NCBI GenBank assembly: GCA_015178975.1
Contig: WHVD01000041.1
Span: 248,001-312,000, forward strand
Direction: 5' to 3'
Source: Hysterangium stoloniferum
Taxonomy: Eukaryota > Basidiomycota > Agaricomycetes > Hysterangiales > Hysterangiaceae
Length of the DNA stretch: 64,000 bases
The notes below the pieces were generated by a model, which saw only the letters and a program-made list of their open reading frames with translations, had not been told where the DNA came from and searched no databases. A program made the translations under genes and the position numbers. The stretch's first letter is position 1; the number at the start of each line of letters is the position of its first letter. This document shows, in pieces, positions 23,905 through 37,283 of the stretch.

Positions 23905-26441
23905 AGGCGTCGTAGCTCATTATGTGATGCATCGCCGATACCACACTGTTCCTTCATGATGTTAAAGTAGCCTTCCCAATTTTTTCCTCTCTGTAATCTG
24001 CGCCATACCATCTAATTCAATACATCTAATTCTCGGTCGATCATAATTTATATGGTGCCATCTTGTGACTTAATTTCGAGGAAGTATCCTAAGACATCAA
24101 CTAATTCAATTGTATACATTTTATACGTGTCTTAGCTCGGAATCGTTCAAAAGGTCATACTTGAAATTTATTCATGATTTAAACTTCTGCCAATCATATA
24201 ACGTCGTGACAGTGTTACAAGTGATCCGTAGCTCTTTTCAATACCCCACATGGGCCCATAACGACGTGATGTAATCCTTTGTGGTTTGCTTGTGTTTTGC
24301 CACCTGGTGGTTATGTCCCCGTCGCAGTATCACGTCTCTGAGCGTCAGGTAAGCTATCTTTCGGGTACTTGTTGATAATCCAACTTATTTTTCTAACTAT
24401 CTGTTCTAGAGAGCTTCGAAGCGCCAAGTCTTATGTGTTACTTACTGTACATGCCGAGAATGCCAGAATGTTAATGGTTTAGGAATAGTATAGAATATTT
24501 GGCTAAGCAAAAACGTGGATATGCATATGAGCAGGCAGAGCTTGGACTATGGCACGGTTCAATGTACGCGGGGCAAGAGACGGCGCATAGTCGCGGCCCT
24601 TCTGGGGCATAAAAATCCAACCAACGAACAGGCTGTTCCTCGAATAGCTTCACGATCGATTCGCGAGATTTCGGGCGGATGGGCATTTGGTTTCATGCAT
24701 GTTTCCTTTCCCCCCCTCCCCCCCCCACACAAACCTCGTTTTCCCAACAACATTAAACAAGAGGGATATGTTAAGAATGCTGGGAATGGGAATGACTTGT
24801 ATGTTTGGATGACGTATGGCCCTTTTTTTTCACTTTTCGTGACAAATTTGTCATTAATGGATATACGTTACGTTATAGTCGTTGTGTGCTCACCGGTTCC
24901 TCTTGAACCAGCCATCCGATCACATACCATCAATCACCGGTGACAAAGAATCAATAGAGGCACACTCAATTTATCAGGACAATGAGGGATCAGCAGAATA
25001 GATGGACTGGATCCGTAGCCATCGTTGCCTTCGTTTTTGCGGCGCGGCTTTTATTCATGCTGCGTTGTACGTGGTCTTGCTGACGTTATGTGTCGTTCAT
25101 CAATCATGTGAAATAATTTTTAAAGGTACCTCAGTGTTTGCAGCTTGACTTATCATACGCTGATCATCATCTGCAGAAGGCTGACCTGTTATGAGTTGGT
25201 GTCCTGTCGTTCGATAGATGGAGGTAAGTTCTTGGGTTTATGTTGCCTGTGGTCCCGATGCCATCGTTCTGGAAGATGCCTATTTTGAGTGATGGCCTTA
25301 CCTAAAGGAGGCGGGCTCAAGTCCTGTTGCACACACACGCCACAGGTTATGAATCGGCTCGTGATAGATATGATACCCGCCACACACAGAACTACAGATC
25401 AACGACCAATGTTGGAATCAGGTCTGATAAAACCTCAGCGAGGGGTGTCTTAACGTCCTAACAATCAACTTAGTATGAGGTGCTAGGCCTAGTTTCCTTT
25501 CAAAATACCAGGTAAACTCGCCGGTTATAATATGCGCTTACCCATCCCTGGCTTCCTTCTTAAATGGCTGTGGACTGGGGAGTAATTGTTTGGAAACCGA
25601 ATTATTATCAAGCGATATCAATTGCAACAAAGCATACTTTATTATCGTGATGTCGAAAGTTCTTCCTAACCCATGCTGTCGCGATGAAGCCTTTCCTGAC
25701 CCAAGCCGTCGTGGTGTCATTTTTGCTAAAGTAACGTGTTGACGAAATTGTATTCTTCTATGGCTTTCTTCGTTGGTGGCACGGGCCATGTAAATGCTGG
25801 AATTGTCGGCATTCAAAGACTTCAGGCCTTGATCCAGACTGTGTCTTGGGTGAGTTTATGACTCTACTCGTCCTGGTTCACTTCTTCTCGGGCAGATTGA
25901 CTTTTCCCTCGTTTCACTCTGCATGATCATTCCATTTTGGGGTCAATCATGATTTATACTCTTCAACCTATCTTCATGTCTGACCTCTCCCTCTCGATGT
26001 ACTTCATAGTGCGGATGTTAATTTTCGGTCTGTTCGTTCATCATCGAGGGTTTGTATATCTTAACCGACTGTTTATCTTTCGCCTTGACTCGGATAGTTA
26101 GACCTGGCTGCTGATTAAGTTCACCGATAAGACATGGTTATTAGCAGTGCTATCTTCTGCGAGAAAATACTAAAACACCTGTTATCTCCAGTCTTTATTC
26201 GAGTAACCATGTTCCAGATATTCACGACGGGGTCTATATGTATATATTTATATCTAACATGAAATCTAGTTAGTTAACGCTGAACTTCAGGGGTCGCCAA
26301 AGCTCCGCTTATGAAGTCATCAGCGTCTAATGTCGGTTTGGTCGATCAATGATCATTTTGCTACTCACGGATAACCACGACGACAAACGCATTTCAAACG
26401 TCCTTCAACTAGGACATTAACCACAGTGTAAAGTCACAACG
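23905..26441. other. Gene-poor spacer with two small candidates
   Basis: A spliced frame at 24313-24348 plus 24410-24493 would give 39 aa with a CTCREC cluster; it is too short to judge. At 25825-25856 about 30 bases, TTGATCCAG…TGTCTTGGGTGAGT, resemble the end of the 168-nt exon of the secreted-repeat genes with its intron donor, possibly a relic of a further copy. I recognise nothing else. Confidence 0.35.
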
Positions 26442-29329
26442 ATGCCTCGATCGCGTGCAGGCTCATCAGCAGCCCTCGACGTCCCCCGCCGGCCACGAGC
26501 CAACTCCCGATCCCAGGTCGAATCTGCAATGGCTGCAATTCAACAGAAAAACGAGAATATCGCCGCGGCTGCTGCTGCTACGGGCGCGTTCATCCCGGGA
26601 ACGGGGGGATTCGTGGGTGGTCCGCCCTTGTCGCCAGACAGCGACGGAAAGCGCGGATCAGGAGGCGCGCCGCTGAGGCATCGTTCGAGCGTGCGGCACA
26701 GAAAGGATCCGACTGCGTACACGTACGATGAGAAGCGCGTCAGGACGACTGAGAGGATATGTCCAGAAGTGAGTTGCACGTAGAGCGATACAGTCAAATG
26801 TTGGACGATGCCTCTAGGTTCCTCCACCGGCAGCACATCCGCCGACTGAGCTTCAGTTTTGGTCGCAGAGCGATAAGACCAGTTTGAAGCCTTCATTGTC
26901 ATTTTTGAGGGAGCATTTCTTGAATGAAGGGCGGTTGACGGAAGAACAGGTAAGTCGCGCTGATGTTGATGGTAACGATTTAAAGCGGATGCTCATAATT
27001 GTGTCTGTAGGCATTATATATTTTGACGGCTACGACACACATTTTGAAGAAAGAGCCTAATATGCTCACTGTAGGCGATGGGGCCACAGGTCGGTATTCA
27101 ATGAATTGTGGTCCTTCAACACGTATTAAATGGGTATCTATTCAGTTGTTGGAGATATACACGGTCAATTCGTAGGCTATTTCCCAGAGATAAGGGATGA
27201 AAAATTAATTAATTTACGTGATCAGTATGACCTGCTCAAACTCCTCGAAATCGGTGGCGATCCAGCTGAAACGCCGTACCTCTTTCTGGGCGATTATGTA
27301 GATCGGGGTGCTTTCGGTATTGAAGTACGAGCGAATTCTGCTTTCATGATTTGTAGTCCATTTCTTCTGACCCTCTATAAATTCAGTGCCTCCTCTTCTT
27401 ATTTGCCTATAAATTACATTATCCGAGGACATTCTTCCTCCTCCGGGGTAACCATGAATGTCGTCACCTCACCGAATACTTCACTTTCAAGAAGGAATGT
27501 GTGTATGACAGTGTAAAAAATATTGTAACAATAGTCTAAACCTCTATTTTTCAGGCCTTCATAAATATTCTCGGACCGTTTACGAAGCATGTATACAGTC
27601 CTTTAATTCTTTGCCTATCGCAGCGTTATTGGACGGAAAATTCCTTTGCGTACATGGTGGGATCGGTCCCGATCTCAAGACGCTGAAGGATTTTGACAGG
27701 GTATGTTCCTAGCATTCTCGCGATTATATACCTAGCCTGACATGTTCCTGTATTGCATTATCTCAGGTTGACCGTTTCCACGAGCCAGCGATGGAAGGCA
27801 GCCTATGCGACATCCTTTGGGCTGATCCTGCGGCGGATTACTCTCGCGTTCCTAGGCCGGATGAACGTCCTCCTGCGAGAGTCAGGAGATACGCTCACCG
27901 TAAGTCTTTACTATTGAAGACTATTTCTGTCTATGTTGTTCAGTGTTGACGGTTAAAAATGGTAATAGGCAAAGGCAAAGCCGCGGACAAAAATGGAGAA
28001 GGCGAAGGCGATCTTTTACCTGTTGGATTTGTACATAACCATACTAGGGGTTGCTCGTTCTTCTACAGGTTTGTTGAAACTGGGCTTTTTTTTTCTGGGT
28101 CGTTCTTTCCGTTTACTTCTTCCCTAACAGCTACACTGCTGTGACTAATTTCCTCAGTGCTAATGGTCTGTTGAGTATAATCCGTGCTCATGAAGCGCAA
28201 GATGCTGGGTATGTTCGCCTGCAGAGCCCCCCTTTGGTCAATAACATAAAAATAAATAAATAATCTCTAGGTATTGCATGTATCGCTCCACGCCTAAGAA
28301 CTTTCCCTCCCTCATCACGATTTTCTCCGCTCCCAACTACCTCGATGCATACCACAACCGCGCGGCGGTGATCAAGTACATAAACCAAAATATTACCATC
28401 AGGCAGTTCAATTCGCAACCGCATCCGTATGTTCTCCCTGGGCATATGAACGCGTTTATGTGGAGTTTGCCTTTCGTAGGGGCGAAGAGTAAGCGCGCTG
28501 AAGCATCGTACTTGTGTTGGATGAACTGACGTGGTGGTAGTCGCTGAAATGCTGTTAGCAATCTTGAACTGCTGCACCCAAGAAGAACTTGAGGAGACCG
28601 GTGACGATGTGGAAATTGATAGCAGTGGTGATGATAATGAGACCAGGGAGTCGAAGAAAATTCGTCAAGAGGCTATCAAGGACAAGATCTTGGCCGTGGG
28701 TAGGATGGCGAAGGTGTTTGAATTACTGAGGTGAGTGCCACTACAGGCTGCGTGATATGATCAATAGAGTTTGCTGATGTTCTGGATAGAGAGGAAGCAG
28801 AGGGGGTGTCCGAGCTGACGTTCGAGGTGCCAAAAGACCATGACCATAGGAACCGCCACACGAAACTCGGCCTCCAGAACCAACGAATCAATAAGTCGAT
28901 TCACAATTTCGACGACGCGTACGTTTCTATCTAGTTACGATTTTATTCGCATAATTAAAACACTGCTTCAGCCGTAAATATGACATTATCAACGAACGCG
29001 TGCCTATGATCCGTCCCAGCTCTCCCGATACATATCGGTCTCGCTCCGCATCAGCCGCGCCGCTCAGCAATACCTCTGCATACAATCAGCCTTCCGACAA
29101 CAGCGCTGCATCGCCCTCTCTCGCACCACACCGCCGACGCACTGCAGATGACGATACGGCGACCATGATCCGGAAGGCGCTGCGGGGTGAAGACGATGAT
29201 GAAGAAGATCGGGAGATAATGAAACTTGCTATGCGTTTGTCGAGGCCTCTTGTTGGCAGGGATGTGAGGAAGGCGTATGGTAGTAATCCCACTAATATAA
29301 ACAGGATGAAGAGGATGGACACAGCGTAG
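26442..29329 (+). CDS. CNA1: Calcineurin A (PP2B) catalytic subunit
   Basis: Fourteen exons close to 708 aa: 26442-26768, 26818-26949, 27011-27089, 27146-27171, 27226-27324, 27387-27498, 27555-27700, 27767-27899, 27969-28068, 28131-28208, 28271-28488, 28541-28730, 28790-28918 and 28972-29329. It is the Ca2+/calmodulin-activated Ser/Thr phosphatase that dephosphorylates Crz1/NFAT-type factors. Metal-binding motifs are complete: GDIHGQ (182-187), GDYVDRG (210-216), RGNHE (241-245) and HNHTRG. The CnB-binding helix follows. A calmodulin-binding segment ([20 protein letters not shown], about 528-549) and an autoinhibitory segment ([18 protein letters not shown], about 582-600) are present. The 109-residue N-terminal extension is Ala/Pro/Ser-rich. 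A basic, Gly/Glu-rich insert ([20 protein letters not shown]) interrupts the core before FVHNH. The core is more diverged than usual (GAFGIE for GYFSIE), so this could be a second paralogue. Confidence 0.95.
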
Positions 29330-30737
29330 GGTGTCGCTCGAAGCTGGGCCTGGGAATGGTTGCCAAGCGTTATGATAGCATTGGTCATGGATTCTGTTCT
29401 GCGAATGCTTTATATATATGATAGGGTAGCCATAGTTGTAAATGTTCTTGTAATATCTTTGGCTTGTTGTCGATGCCGTCGTGCTTTTTTTTACAAAGTT
29501 TATTTCCGTTTACATCTATTATGGCGAGCCCCTATATAATATAAGTCAGTCGTAGATAATATCAATTTGCGTTTATCGTTTATATGGAACCTCGCGTCTG
29601 CCGAATGGCGGGTGAGACTTTGTATTAAGTGCATTCACCATGGGTGAGGGGATGAAAAGGAAAAAGGGGTGAGGGAGACGTTTGTTGCACTGTTACGATA
29701 ACATGAAAGAGTTCTTCAAGCCGGGCAGGGTCGCCGACGACGCCATGGGCTTTGGGATTGCCTTGGTATCGAACAATATTGTTGCATATGTATTATTTGG
29801 AGTGATGTATCTGTTTTCTCTGTACGCATGCTCTAGGTAATCGGCATAGGCTCTTCGGTAGTTATTGCTTCCGCCTCCGTCTTCAATTTTCAATCCTCAA
29901 CCCTGCGACTTTCTACCGAGCTTAGATCTGTATCAGATATAACCAACATCCGCGTTAAAATGGAGCAAGATTCACGCGGATCATGGGATCATGGGAGGAG
30001 TGATTTCGGGTCTGCGGATCACATGCATATGTACGTACAGCAGTACTTACTTACTATCCTTCATCCCCGTAGATTTCAGGGACAGTAGCGAAGATTTTGC
30101 CGGCGCCACTCCCTGCTTGGGCTAACTGGTAGAATACCGGGTTTTTTTGCAATTGGAGTTGGTTGCGAGATGCTCATCTCGTGTTCTTCCTCCCGTTTAT
30201 CGGAGAATCAATGATAGCAGACCGTCCGGAGAAATATGAGGCACGAAGTTGGTCAACGGGTCAATGTAACGCTATAGCATCTGCTCTTACTAGGAGCCTG
30301 CTTCTCACAGATCCCGATGCGCAAGGCTGCACTGATTAACCGGCGATGGATACTTAAACTTTTTTCTGATGAGGTGATTGAGTTATGCTCCCTCGCACTC
30401 ACCTAGTACCCACTTCTCATAGGACCGCAGTAACTCACCCAAATGATTGGAACCTCATTCCCCATCTCATTTTCATCCTAAACCATTACCCATTCAACCC
30501 ACATTCAACTGACATCTTGACATCCGAGTCTAATTAGACACATGGATCCGGAGATCCATGGCCTCCCGAGCCTCGTCAATCAGCATGACACACTCAGCAT
30601 GACACTAACTTTACATCACTACACCAAAACAACCCCCTGATAATTAAGATGAAAGTATCACGAGTGTGTTATTAGGTAACCATTATCAGAATCAAAAGGG
30701 AAAAGATGCTGGAGAAACATCGGAGGGGGAAGTGAGA
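29330..30737. other. Intergenic; possible minus-strand exon remnants
   Basis: The minus strand near 30060-30180 reads NPVFYQLAQAGSGAGKIF and near 29693-29885 SNNYRRAYADYLEHAYREN. These look protein-like, but I could not join them into a gene or name a family. Confidence 0.3.
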
Positions 30738-30908
30738 CCAAGTTGCATGTCGCATATAGGAGCAAGTCTGCTGAATCCGCGTTGATAGGAGAGGCCAAGT
30801 TGCATGCCGCATATAGGAGCAAGTCTGTTGAATGCGTGTTGATAGGAGAAACCAAGTTGCATGCCGCATAGAGGAGCAGCTCTGCTGAATCCGCGGTGAT
30901 AGGAGACT
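30738..30908 (-). repeat. Minisatellite, three 57-bp units
   Basis: Units start at 30738, 30795 and 30852 with CCAAGTTGCATG(T/C)CGCATA. Because 57 is a multiple of three, the minus strand reads a 19-residue unit (STRIQQTCSYMRHATWPLL) three times without a stop. No exon structure supports a protein. Confidence 0.75.
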
Positions 30909-33555
30909 AAGTAACGTTCGAATCATGATTGGTGTCTTGCCTGTGATTTTCCCCAACCCGCGCTTCAACGACATATTCTAACCCCCAGGCCGAGTCAGTA
31001 ATTGGAGTGCCATCTCATGATTCCCCTCCAGGTCTCCTCTCGCACTTAGGCAGCCAGAATTCGTCCGGAACGAGTCGCCAGTCTAGTGGACTGACCCCTG
31101 GGAATCTTAGGGAAAGGAAAACTCAGGAGACCCTACCACACTGACGTGATACTCGTTTAAAGTAGATGTTTTTTTACAGATATTGTGCATAGTATGTGTA
31201 ATTATAAGTACCATGAGTGGCCGGTGGTTTGAAAAAAACTTTGACATTTGGAGACGCACGATAAAAAGCCCCCCAACAATTGTTGGGTAAATTCCATATG
31301 TCAAGTAATTATTAAAGCCTCAGAAAAATCTTTGGGTATATTTCATATGCCAAGTAAGTATTCTGTGTATTTAAGATTTAGTAGTAGTTCAAGAGTACCT
31401 CTATTTATTTACTACTCATCAAACATCGTGTCACTCATAAAGACCAGGCTGGGTGGTGTGTAAGTGGTTTGTATCGATCTTTAATTGGCATTCATTCCAG
31501 CAAAGTTACTCTGGAATAACTCACGCCTATACCGTTTTTATTTATTCCATTTGTATCTATCAGGGCGTTGGGACATTTAAGATAATACATTACATATGTT
31601 TTCCTCTTCGTTACCCTCTTCACGTGGCGTGTTTGGCTATACCATGTCCATGATATTGTGTGGCTTTCGACTACCCCGATTTGGTTCGCGAGCAATTTTA
31701 AGCAATTTTATGTCTTGAGCGTTTCGCTATAGGGGCTGTACTGGTGGCTGGCGCGAGCGCGAGCCAGGAATGGCGATAAGGCTGTAAAAAGTATTTCCCC
31801 CATTACGCAGAATTGTGTGGAATTTTGATATTGAGTGGATGGGTGATGGTGTGCGCAGTCCGAGTCCAGCGCAATCAAAATATCAATCTCTATCCTATGT
31901 GGTGGCTATTCCAATGCACCTTTGATTGCAGATTCGCATACGTTTTCTACATTCACTATCGGCGGTAATTACCTTAATCAGACGTCAAAAAATTGTGTAT
32001 ACTCACCAATTCTTCGAGTGAATCGTGCATACCGTGACACAACAACACTTGCAGTGCCGCCGCTATCGCAAGAGGCGGGGACTTTGTTGCCAATGGTACG
32101 CATTTTGGTTGAATTTATATTTAGCTCCGTTCTCTTGGGGGTTATTTCCAAAGGGGATGTACTCCGTCGTATTATGACGGCCGTTTGAAAGATAGATTGA
32201 CCGTTGAGAGGAGCATTATAGTTTCATGTACCTAATATCGTGGCGTGATGATATGGTTTTTTAAAAATAACGTTGATTTCTTATAGTGTTCTTGAAGCTA
32301 TGCCATACTACCCGTTCAGCACGGCATTTATGCTTTATTTGGAGATGCTATACTAAGCTGCTCGCAATAGTATTCAACACCGGATAGGTGGTGCCCCAGA
32401 CCGCAGTTTACTTTCGATGGGCTCTGGGTTCAAAGCGATATCCTTGACCATCGTCCCCGAGCGCAAGAAGTGTCTGTAGGTGGTTTCTCGTCAGCGCTCC
32501 GTTGACGAGCGCAGAGCTAAATATTTTCGAGCAATGATATCATGAGATCTCACCCCGTGCCTTTAGGCACGGTAGCAGAAACCGAGAAGCCCTGGGAAGA
32601 GGTACGCCAGGTCGAAAACTGTCCCAGTTCTCGAATGTTGAGCGAGACATTGCAGCATGTTGAGCCTTCCCATTATTATTATTCTCACGCAGTGACGCGG
32701 TAACGTCTGGGCTGTCTTCTCGTGTTCTCTATGCGTGGTACTTTGGATGGCCTTGGCGCGTGAGGAATAGTGCCAAAAGGCGATCCGCATGGGTGTGATC
32801 TTTTTGATACCTGCATTTGTGCTGTTGATTGGACGAGACACCCGTGTTGGCTGCTGACAAAGGTGTCGTCGGCAAATGTAACGTCCAGTCATTCTACCTT
32901 GTTTCCACGGGCTGGGTTATACATGCAATTTTACCTTACTGAGACACGAGGCAACTCACTGTCTATCTGACAGCATATTTAATTACGTGAAATGGGACAG
33001 TCCTCATTCAGTTGATATAGATGTAGACCTTAAGGATACAAATTCAGGGATAGACGTAGCTGAGTCTGAGGGCTCGGTTCTCGGGTGGTTGCTAGCAAAT
33101 CACCTCATCAAAATGTGGCGGTGTCTGAATGAAAGGGTTTCCCAGCTTCCCCTTTCTGAGCGACCCGCCATGGGTGTGATCCGACACCCCTGGTTAGCCT
33201 CGCCACCGCCAAACTATCCAACCTCTAGTGCCAAAATACTTGCTAAAATTCCCTTTAATGGTTCATCACAGGTTACAGCCTTTAACCACAAGGTGGACTA
33301 TTCTAATCATGACATCATATAGAGTATATTTACGCTAAACTTACTCTAAACTGCGGTTTGACCTAATTGGGAGCCTGTCGCTTACTTGGCTAAGATGGCT
33401 CGGCCCTCTCCTCGGGCTCTGATCTGACTGACGACCATCTTTCACATCCCGTCGTTCCGTCTGCATAAGGAGTTAGGCATTTCCGGTGGCAAGGATGGGA
33501 CGTATATAGCTGGCTCGTGTCAGGAGTGCAGAAACAACCATCTTCCCGAACTCCC
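30909..33555. other. Intergenic, no supported gene
   Basis: Several short frames occur on both strands. None has a motif or a closing exon chain. A TATATAG at 33503 may be the TATA element of the C2H2 gene at 33556. Confidence 0.45.
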
Positions 33556-34577
33556 ATGTCTCAAGGCTCCTACAACTACTATCCCCCCTCAAGTTCACGT
33601 CAAGGCTCACATGATAGACGTCTGCCCCCTATTAGAGATGTTCTGGGAGGTGAGTGGAGTGCTTGTAATTTCGTCTGGAAAAGTGGGGTAATAAACGGAA
33701 CGATGACGTGTGCATAGACGAATTAAAGCGGCGTACGGCGGATCCTTATGCTCTTAATGATGTTCGATATGCACTCCCTTCCGTGATTCCTTCGGGTTCG
33801 ACCTCTCGAGTGAGTAGATTTTTCATTACTTGTGGATCCCTCTCACACCTTGGTCACAGCGAGATTCAAGAGGTCCGACACTTCCGCCATTTCGGCATGG
33901 TGATGTAAGTCGGGGGCATAATGGAGCCTACACAAGCTCGTCGGGGTCTCGAGGAGGATACCCTCATGCCGACCACGCATCACATCAATCTCGTGATGTG
34001 ACGTACAGTTCTCACGCTCCGCGACCTATAGGAACATTACGGTCATCCACACCAGCCCCGATGCCATCCTCGACACTTATTCAGGGGACCATTCCGTACG
34101 GCGGAAACGCCATCCCGGCAGCTTATGAAAGCGAACCAGAAAAGCGTCACAGGTGTGAGTATTGCGGCAAGAAATTCGATCGGCCAAGTAGTCTCCAGGT
34201 ATGCGTTGATCCTCTGTTCGGATCGAAAAAAAGGCAGTGTTGCTCATGGATGCGAATAGGTTCATGTTCGGACGCATACGGGCTTACAACGTATGGTTTA
34301 TCGCTGATACGTCGTTTGGCATCTCATTAATCATCGATTTGCAGCCTTCGCTTGCGACTGGCCGGGATGCACTCGTACCTTCAATGTCAAGTCGAATATG
34401 CTGCGTCACTATCGCTCTCACGAACGATCGGAACTCAGTCAGCACTCTCACGGCTATGGAAGCGACGATGATGAAGTGGTACTTGAATATCCAGGAAAGG
34501 GGTCATCATTTACATCTCAAGCTACCGGACAACCATCCAACACGACTTATTATTCTTCCATGTCATCTCGTCGATAA
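33556..34577 (+). CDS. C2H2 zinc-finger protein A (262 aa)
   Basis: Five exons: 33556-33649, 33718-33809, 33860-34198, 34260-34290 and 34345-34577. Two adjacent fingers are split by introns. Finger 1 is CEYCGKKF…VHVRTHTG (C161, C164, H177, H181). Finger 2 is FACDWPGC…SNMLRHYRSH (C189, C194, H207, H211). The fingers are joined by a short linker (TGLQP), so it should bind DNA as a two-finger factor. The N-terminus is low in complexity (YNYYPPSSSRQGSHDRR) and carries the short motif LPPIRDVLG, also seen near the start of protein B at 47135. The C-terminus is Ser/Thr-rich with an acidic patch (GSDDDEVVLE). The target genes are unknown. The 31-nt exon 4 has the same size in protein B. Confidence 0.9.
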
Positions 34578-36984
34578 TGCAACGTTAACGGAAGATCCAT
34601 AACAAACACTCTGTATCCATGTATTAATGCCATTGCGATATCACATCTGATCGGCTCTTTCACTTCTATCTCAGCCATTCGCTGTCATGACAGTAGAGTC
34701 TTTTTTCTGGCTACGTCAATGTTCCCTACATGTTGTTTCAAATAGAGGATTGTATTGGGCCTCCGTTTTCCTATTCTTTTTTCTCTCTTCTCACTAAGAG
34801 CGCTAGACTATTATAATTGTCTTATTTGATTACATGTATGTATTTATCATTTGGAAAATGACCTCGGCACCAATGAACCTAGTTAGCAACTAGGTGATGC
34901 CAAGTTTGTACAGATTAGTTTCTACCCACTTGAAGGCAACCCACTTGAAGGCAAGTTTCTGGATAGCTAGGACTGACTGTTGACTATCGTTTTGATCAGT
35001 TATATAGCCTAGCCACCGGTAATACTATTTTTGGAAGATATCTCGATACTTATTTCGCCGATTAGACTTCCACACAGCTGCCAGTGTTGCCATGCATGAT
35101 GGCCGCATGGCATGACAGGTATGTGCAATTCCCATCGGAAGGCCATTGGACCTTCCCTCTGAATCTTGTTGGTTATGGGAAACTGAGGCGGTGTGTCGAA
35201 GACACAGATTGGCAAATCTCTGAATGATTATCTCCACGTTACTAATTAGACTATTTCGTTTGAAAGAGGATCTGTGTCGCATCGCGTGCGTGGGCGCGAT
35301 CATTCGCGTGTGCGCTCTAGCGCGTATGCGAAATCATATCACAAGTACATATGCCTTTAATTTTTCAGACATTGTATTAATGTATAATACAACTGCGCAG
35401 TAAAACGTAAAGATACATCAAATTAGGCAAAATGATAGAGTGGTGTCAGGGACAGGATATGGACAGACATGTTATAAACGCAAATCGGTTGTACAGGATA
35501 CAGGCACTTATAGTGTACATATGGGGGATAATGCATGTACATGTATTCTATTTACAATTCTCTCCCATGCATAGCCTGAGATTTGCAGAGTGTGATCTGC
35601 AGGAATGGAATATTGGCAAGATGGATGGCGGTGCCTGATATTCATATGAAGCGCACCAGCCAGTTTTGCTGTGTATTACTATACAGATGTTCATCAATTT
35701 TACTAATCAACTTGCAAATGCACTTTCGTGGTCAACGTTCAGACGTTCAATGGATGATAAAACGGTGATTACTTGCTCAATTTTGTCAACATTTGGAGTG
35801 AACCATGTTTAAAAATTCACCGCCGGAACATGGCAGAATTTCGAAATATGTATCCAAAATCGTACTCATAATATTAGAATTCCGCCCGACAAAAATAAAT
35901 ATTGATGATCGTGTGTAGATCAGGAAATTGGAAAATTCGTACCTATTCTACCTGGATTGCATATTACGTTTAGCGAGCCTATAAACCTTGTGATATTAAA
36001 AAACGCCGAGTGTTTATCATCCTTTTAGAATAAATTACACAACATAGATTAGTAGGCCAGATAATTCTAGTAAAGTTTCTAAATGAAATAAATTTAAATT
36101 ATATTAGCTATATTTGATAGGTCACATATATTAGTTGTGAAAACTCTCTAATACATTGTATCCCAAAGATTAAGTCATAACCCAAATAATCTTGTTAATC
36201 AATGACATTTGTGTATATTTGTGCATATTTTTAAAGGGCATACATGTCTCAAAAGAATTTTGTGGTAATGAAATATAAACTCATAGAATATGTAGTCATA
36301 GCCAGAAGGAAATAGTCTCACTTAAAAATGTGATTTCTAGGTAAAATTTTGAATATTGAACAAATTGTGGCCATCCTCCTCAGAAGTGACATGAGATGGG
36401 GCACTGTGCTTGAAAAATACATGGATGATGAAAAGTTCCACTAATTGCAGACATAATGGTATCATGTATAGGAATGAAAATACCTTGCTTGGAGAATCAA
36501 TTGACAATGACTAGGATTGCAGTATGGCCCTTGGATGCTGGAAGCTGTTCAATTAGATCCATTGATGATGAATTCCATAGGCATTCTGGTATTGAAATAT
36601 TGGAGTTCAGGCCAATTTTATTCTCTGCAAATAATTGCAAGAGTCTTGTTGAGTTTGAAATGTCCAGATATTGGGTGATGATGCTTGTACTGTAGGATTC
36701 TGTGTTGAAGGTTGTTGGAATTTGGTACATACAGTACATAGATATGATTGTCAAGTCGAATGAAACCTTGTGAGTCTTGAGAACATCAAGGCTGCTTGGG
36801 GTCCACAGGGTTGTCAAGGTGTGTCTTGATAACAGGATCTAATGGCATTGCTAATAATACATATATCTTTTCTATATTCATGATGATAATGCTACAAATG
36901 ACTAAATGGATGAGGTAAGTTCCAAAGTCATGAGAATGGGTTTCAGATTATGCAGATTTTGATAAAATGTATCAAAGTGAATGG
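34578..36984. other. AT-rich intergenic, entry to transposon island
   Basis: No gene is visible. From about 35.8 kb the sequence is strongly AT-rich, and from about 36.2 kb it almost lacks CG dinucleotides. Confidence 0.5.
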
Positions 36985-37060
36985 CTAGACTAGGAATTGA
37001 ACCCAGAGTCTTTTGCACATACATATAGCAAGGGTGTTGCCACTACACCACCTGACCTTT
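36985..37060 (-). repeat. tRNA-derived SINE-like unit, second copy type
   Basis: On the minus strand GGTGTAGTGGCAACACCC (A box, about 37031-37048) is followed by GGTTCAATTCC (B box, 36993-37003), a perfect Pol III promoter pair. The arms do not form a full cloverleaf, so a tRNA pseudogene or SINE is preferred over a working tRNA. Confidence 0.5.
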
Positions 37061-37175
37061 GGTATGTAGGTCTGGTCTTACACTGCACTTAAGGATATAA
37101 CCTCAAGTGCCTTTTCTATTAGATTATATACCCACTGAACTCAGAGCTGTATGCCAGAGAACAGAGGTTGGTATT

Positions 37176-37275
37176 TGTTAGGATCCCAGTCATTCAGCTC
37201 CCACAACCTTGCTTTACCCTCCAGCATCCTGCTATCAGTACCCTGACCATGGTGCCACCACCCATGGCTCCCTGA
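37176..37275 (+). repeat. Dispersed repeat, relative of 12742
   Basis: It begins TGTTAGGATCCC and shares ordered blocks with 12742-12846, ending around ACCATGGTGCCA. It is probably an LTR end fragment. Confidence 0.45.
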
Positions 37276-37283
37276 TACTTGTT

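Noticed and set aside
30738-30908. A CRISPR-like array
   Set aside because: Units are contiguous without unique spacers, and the genome is fungal; it is a minisatellite.
32563-32892. 109-codon minus-strand frame
   Set aside because: It has no start context, motif or neighbouring exons, and its composition matches non-coding surroundings.
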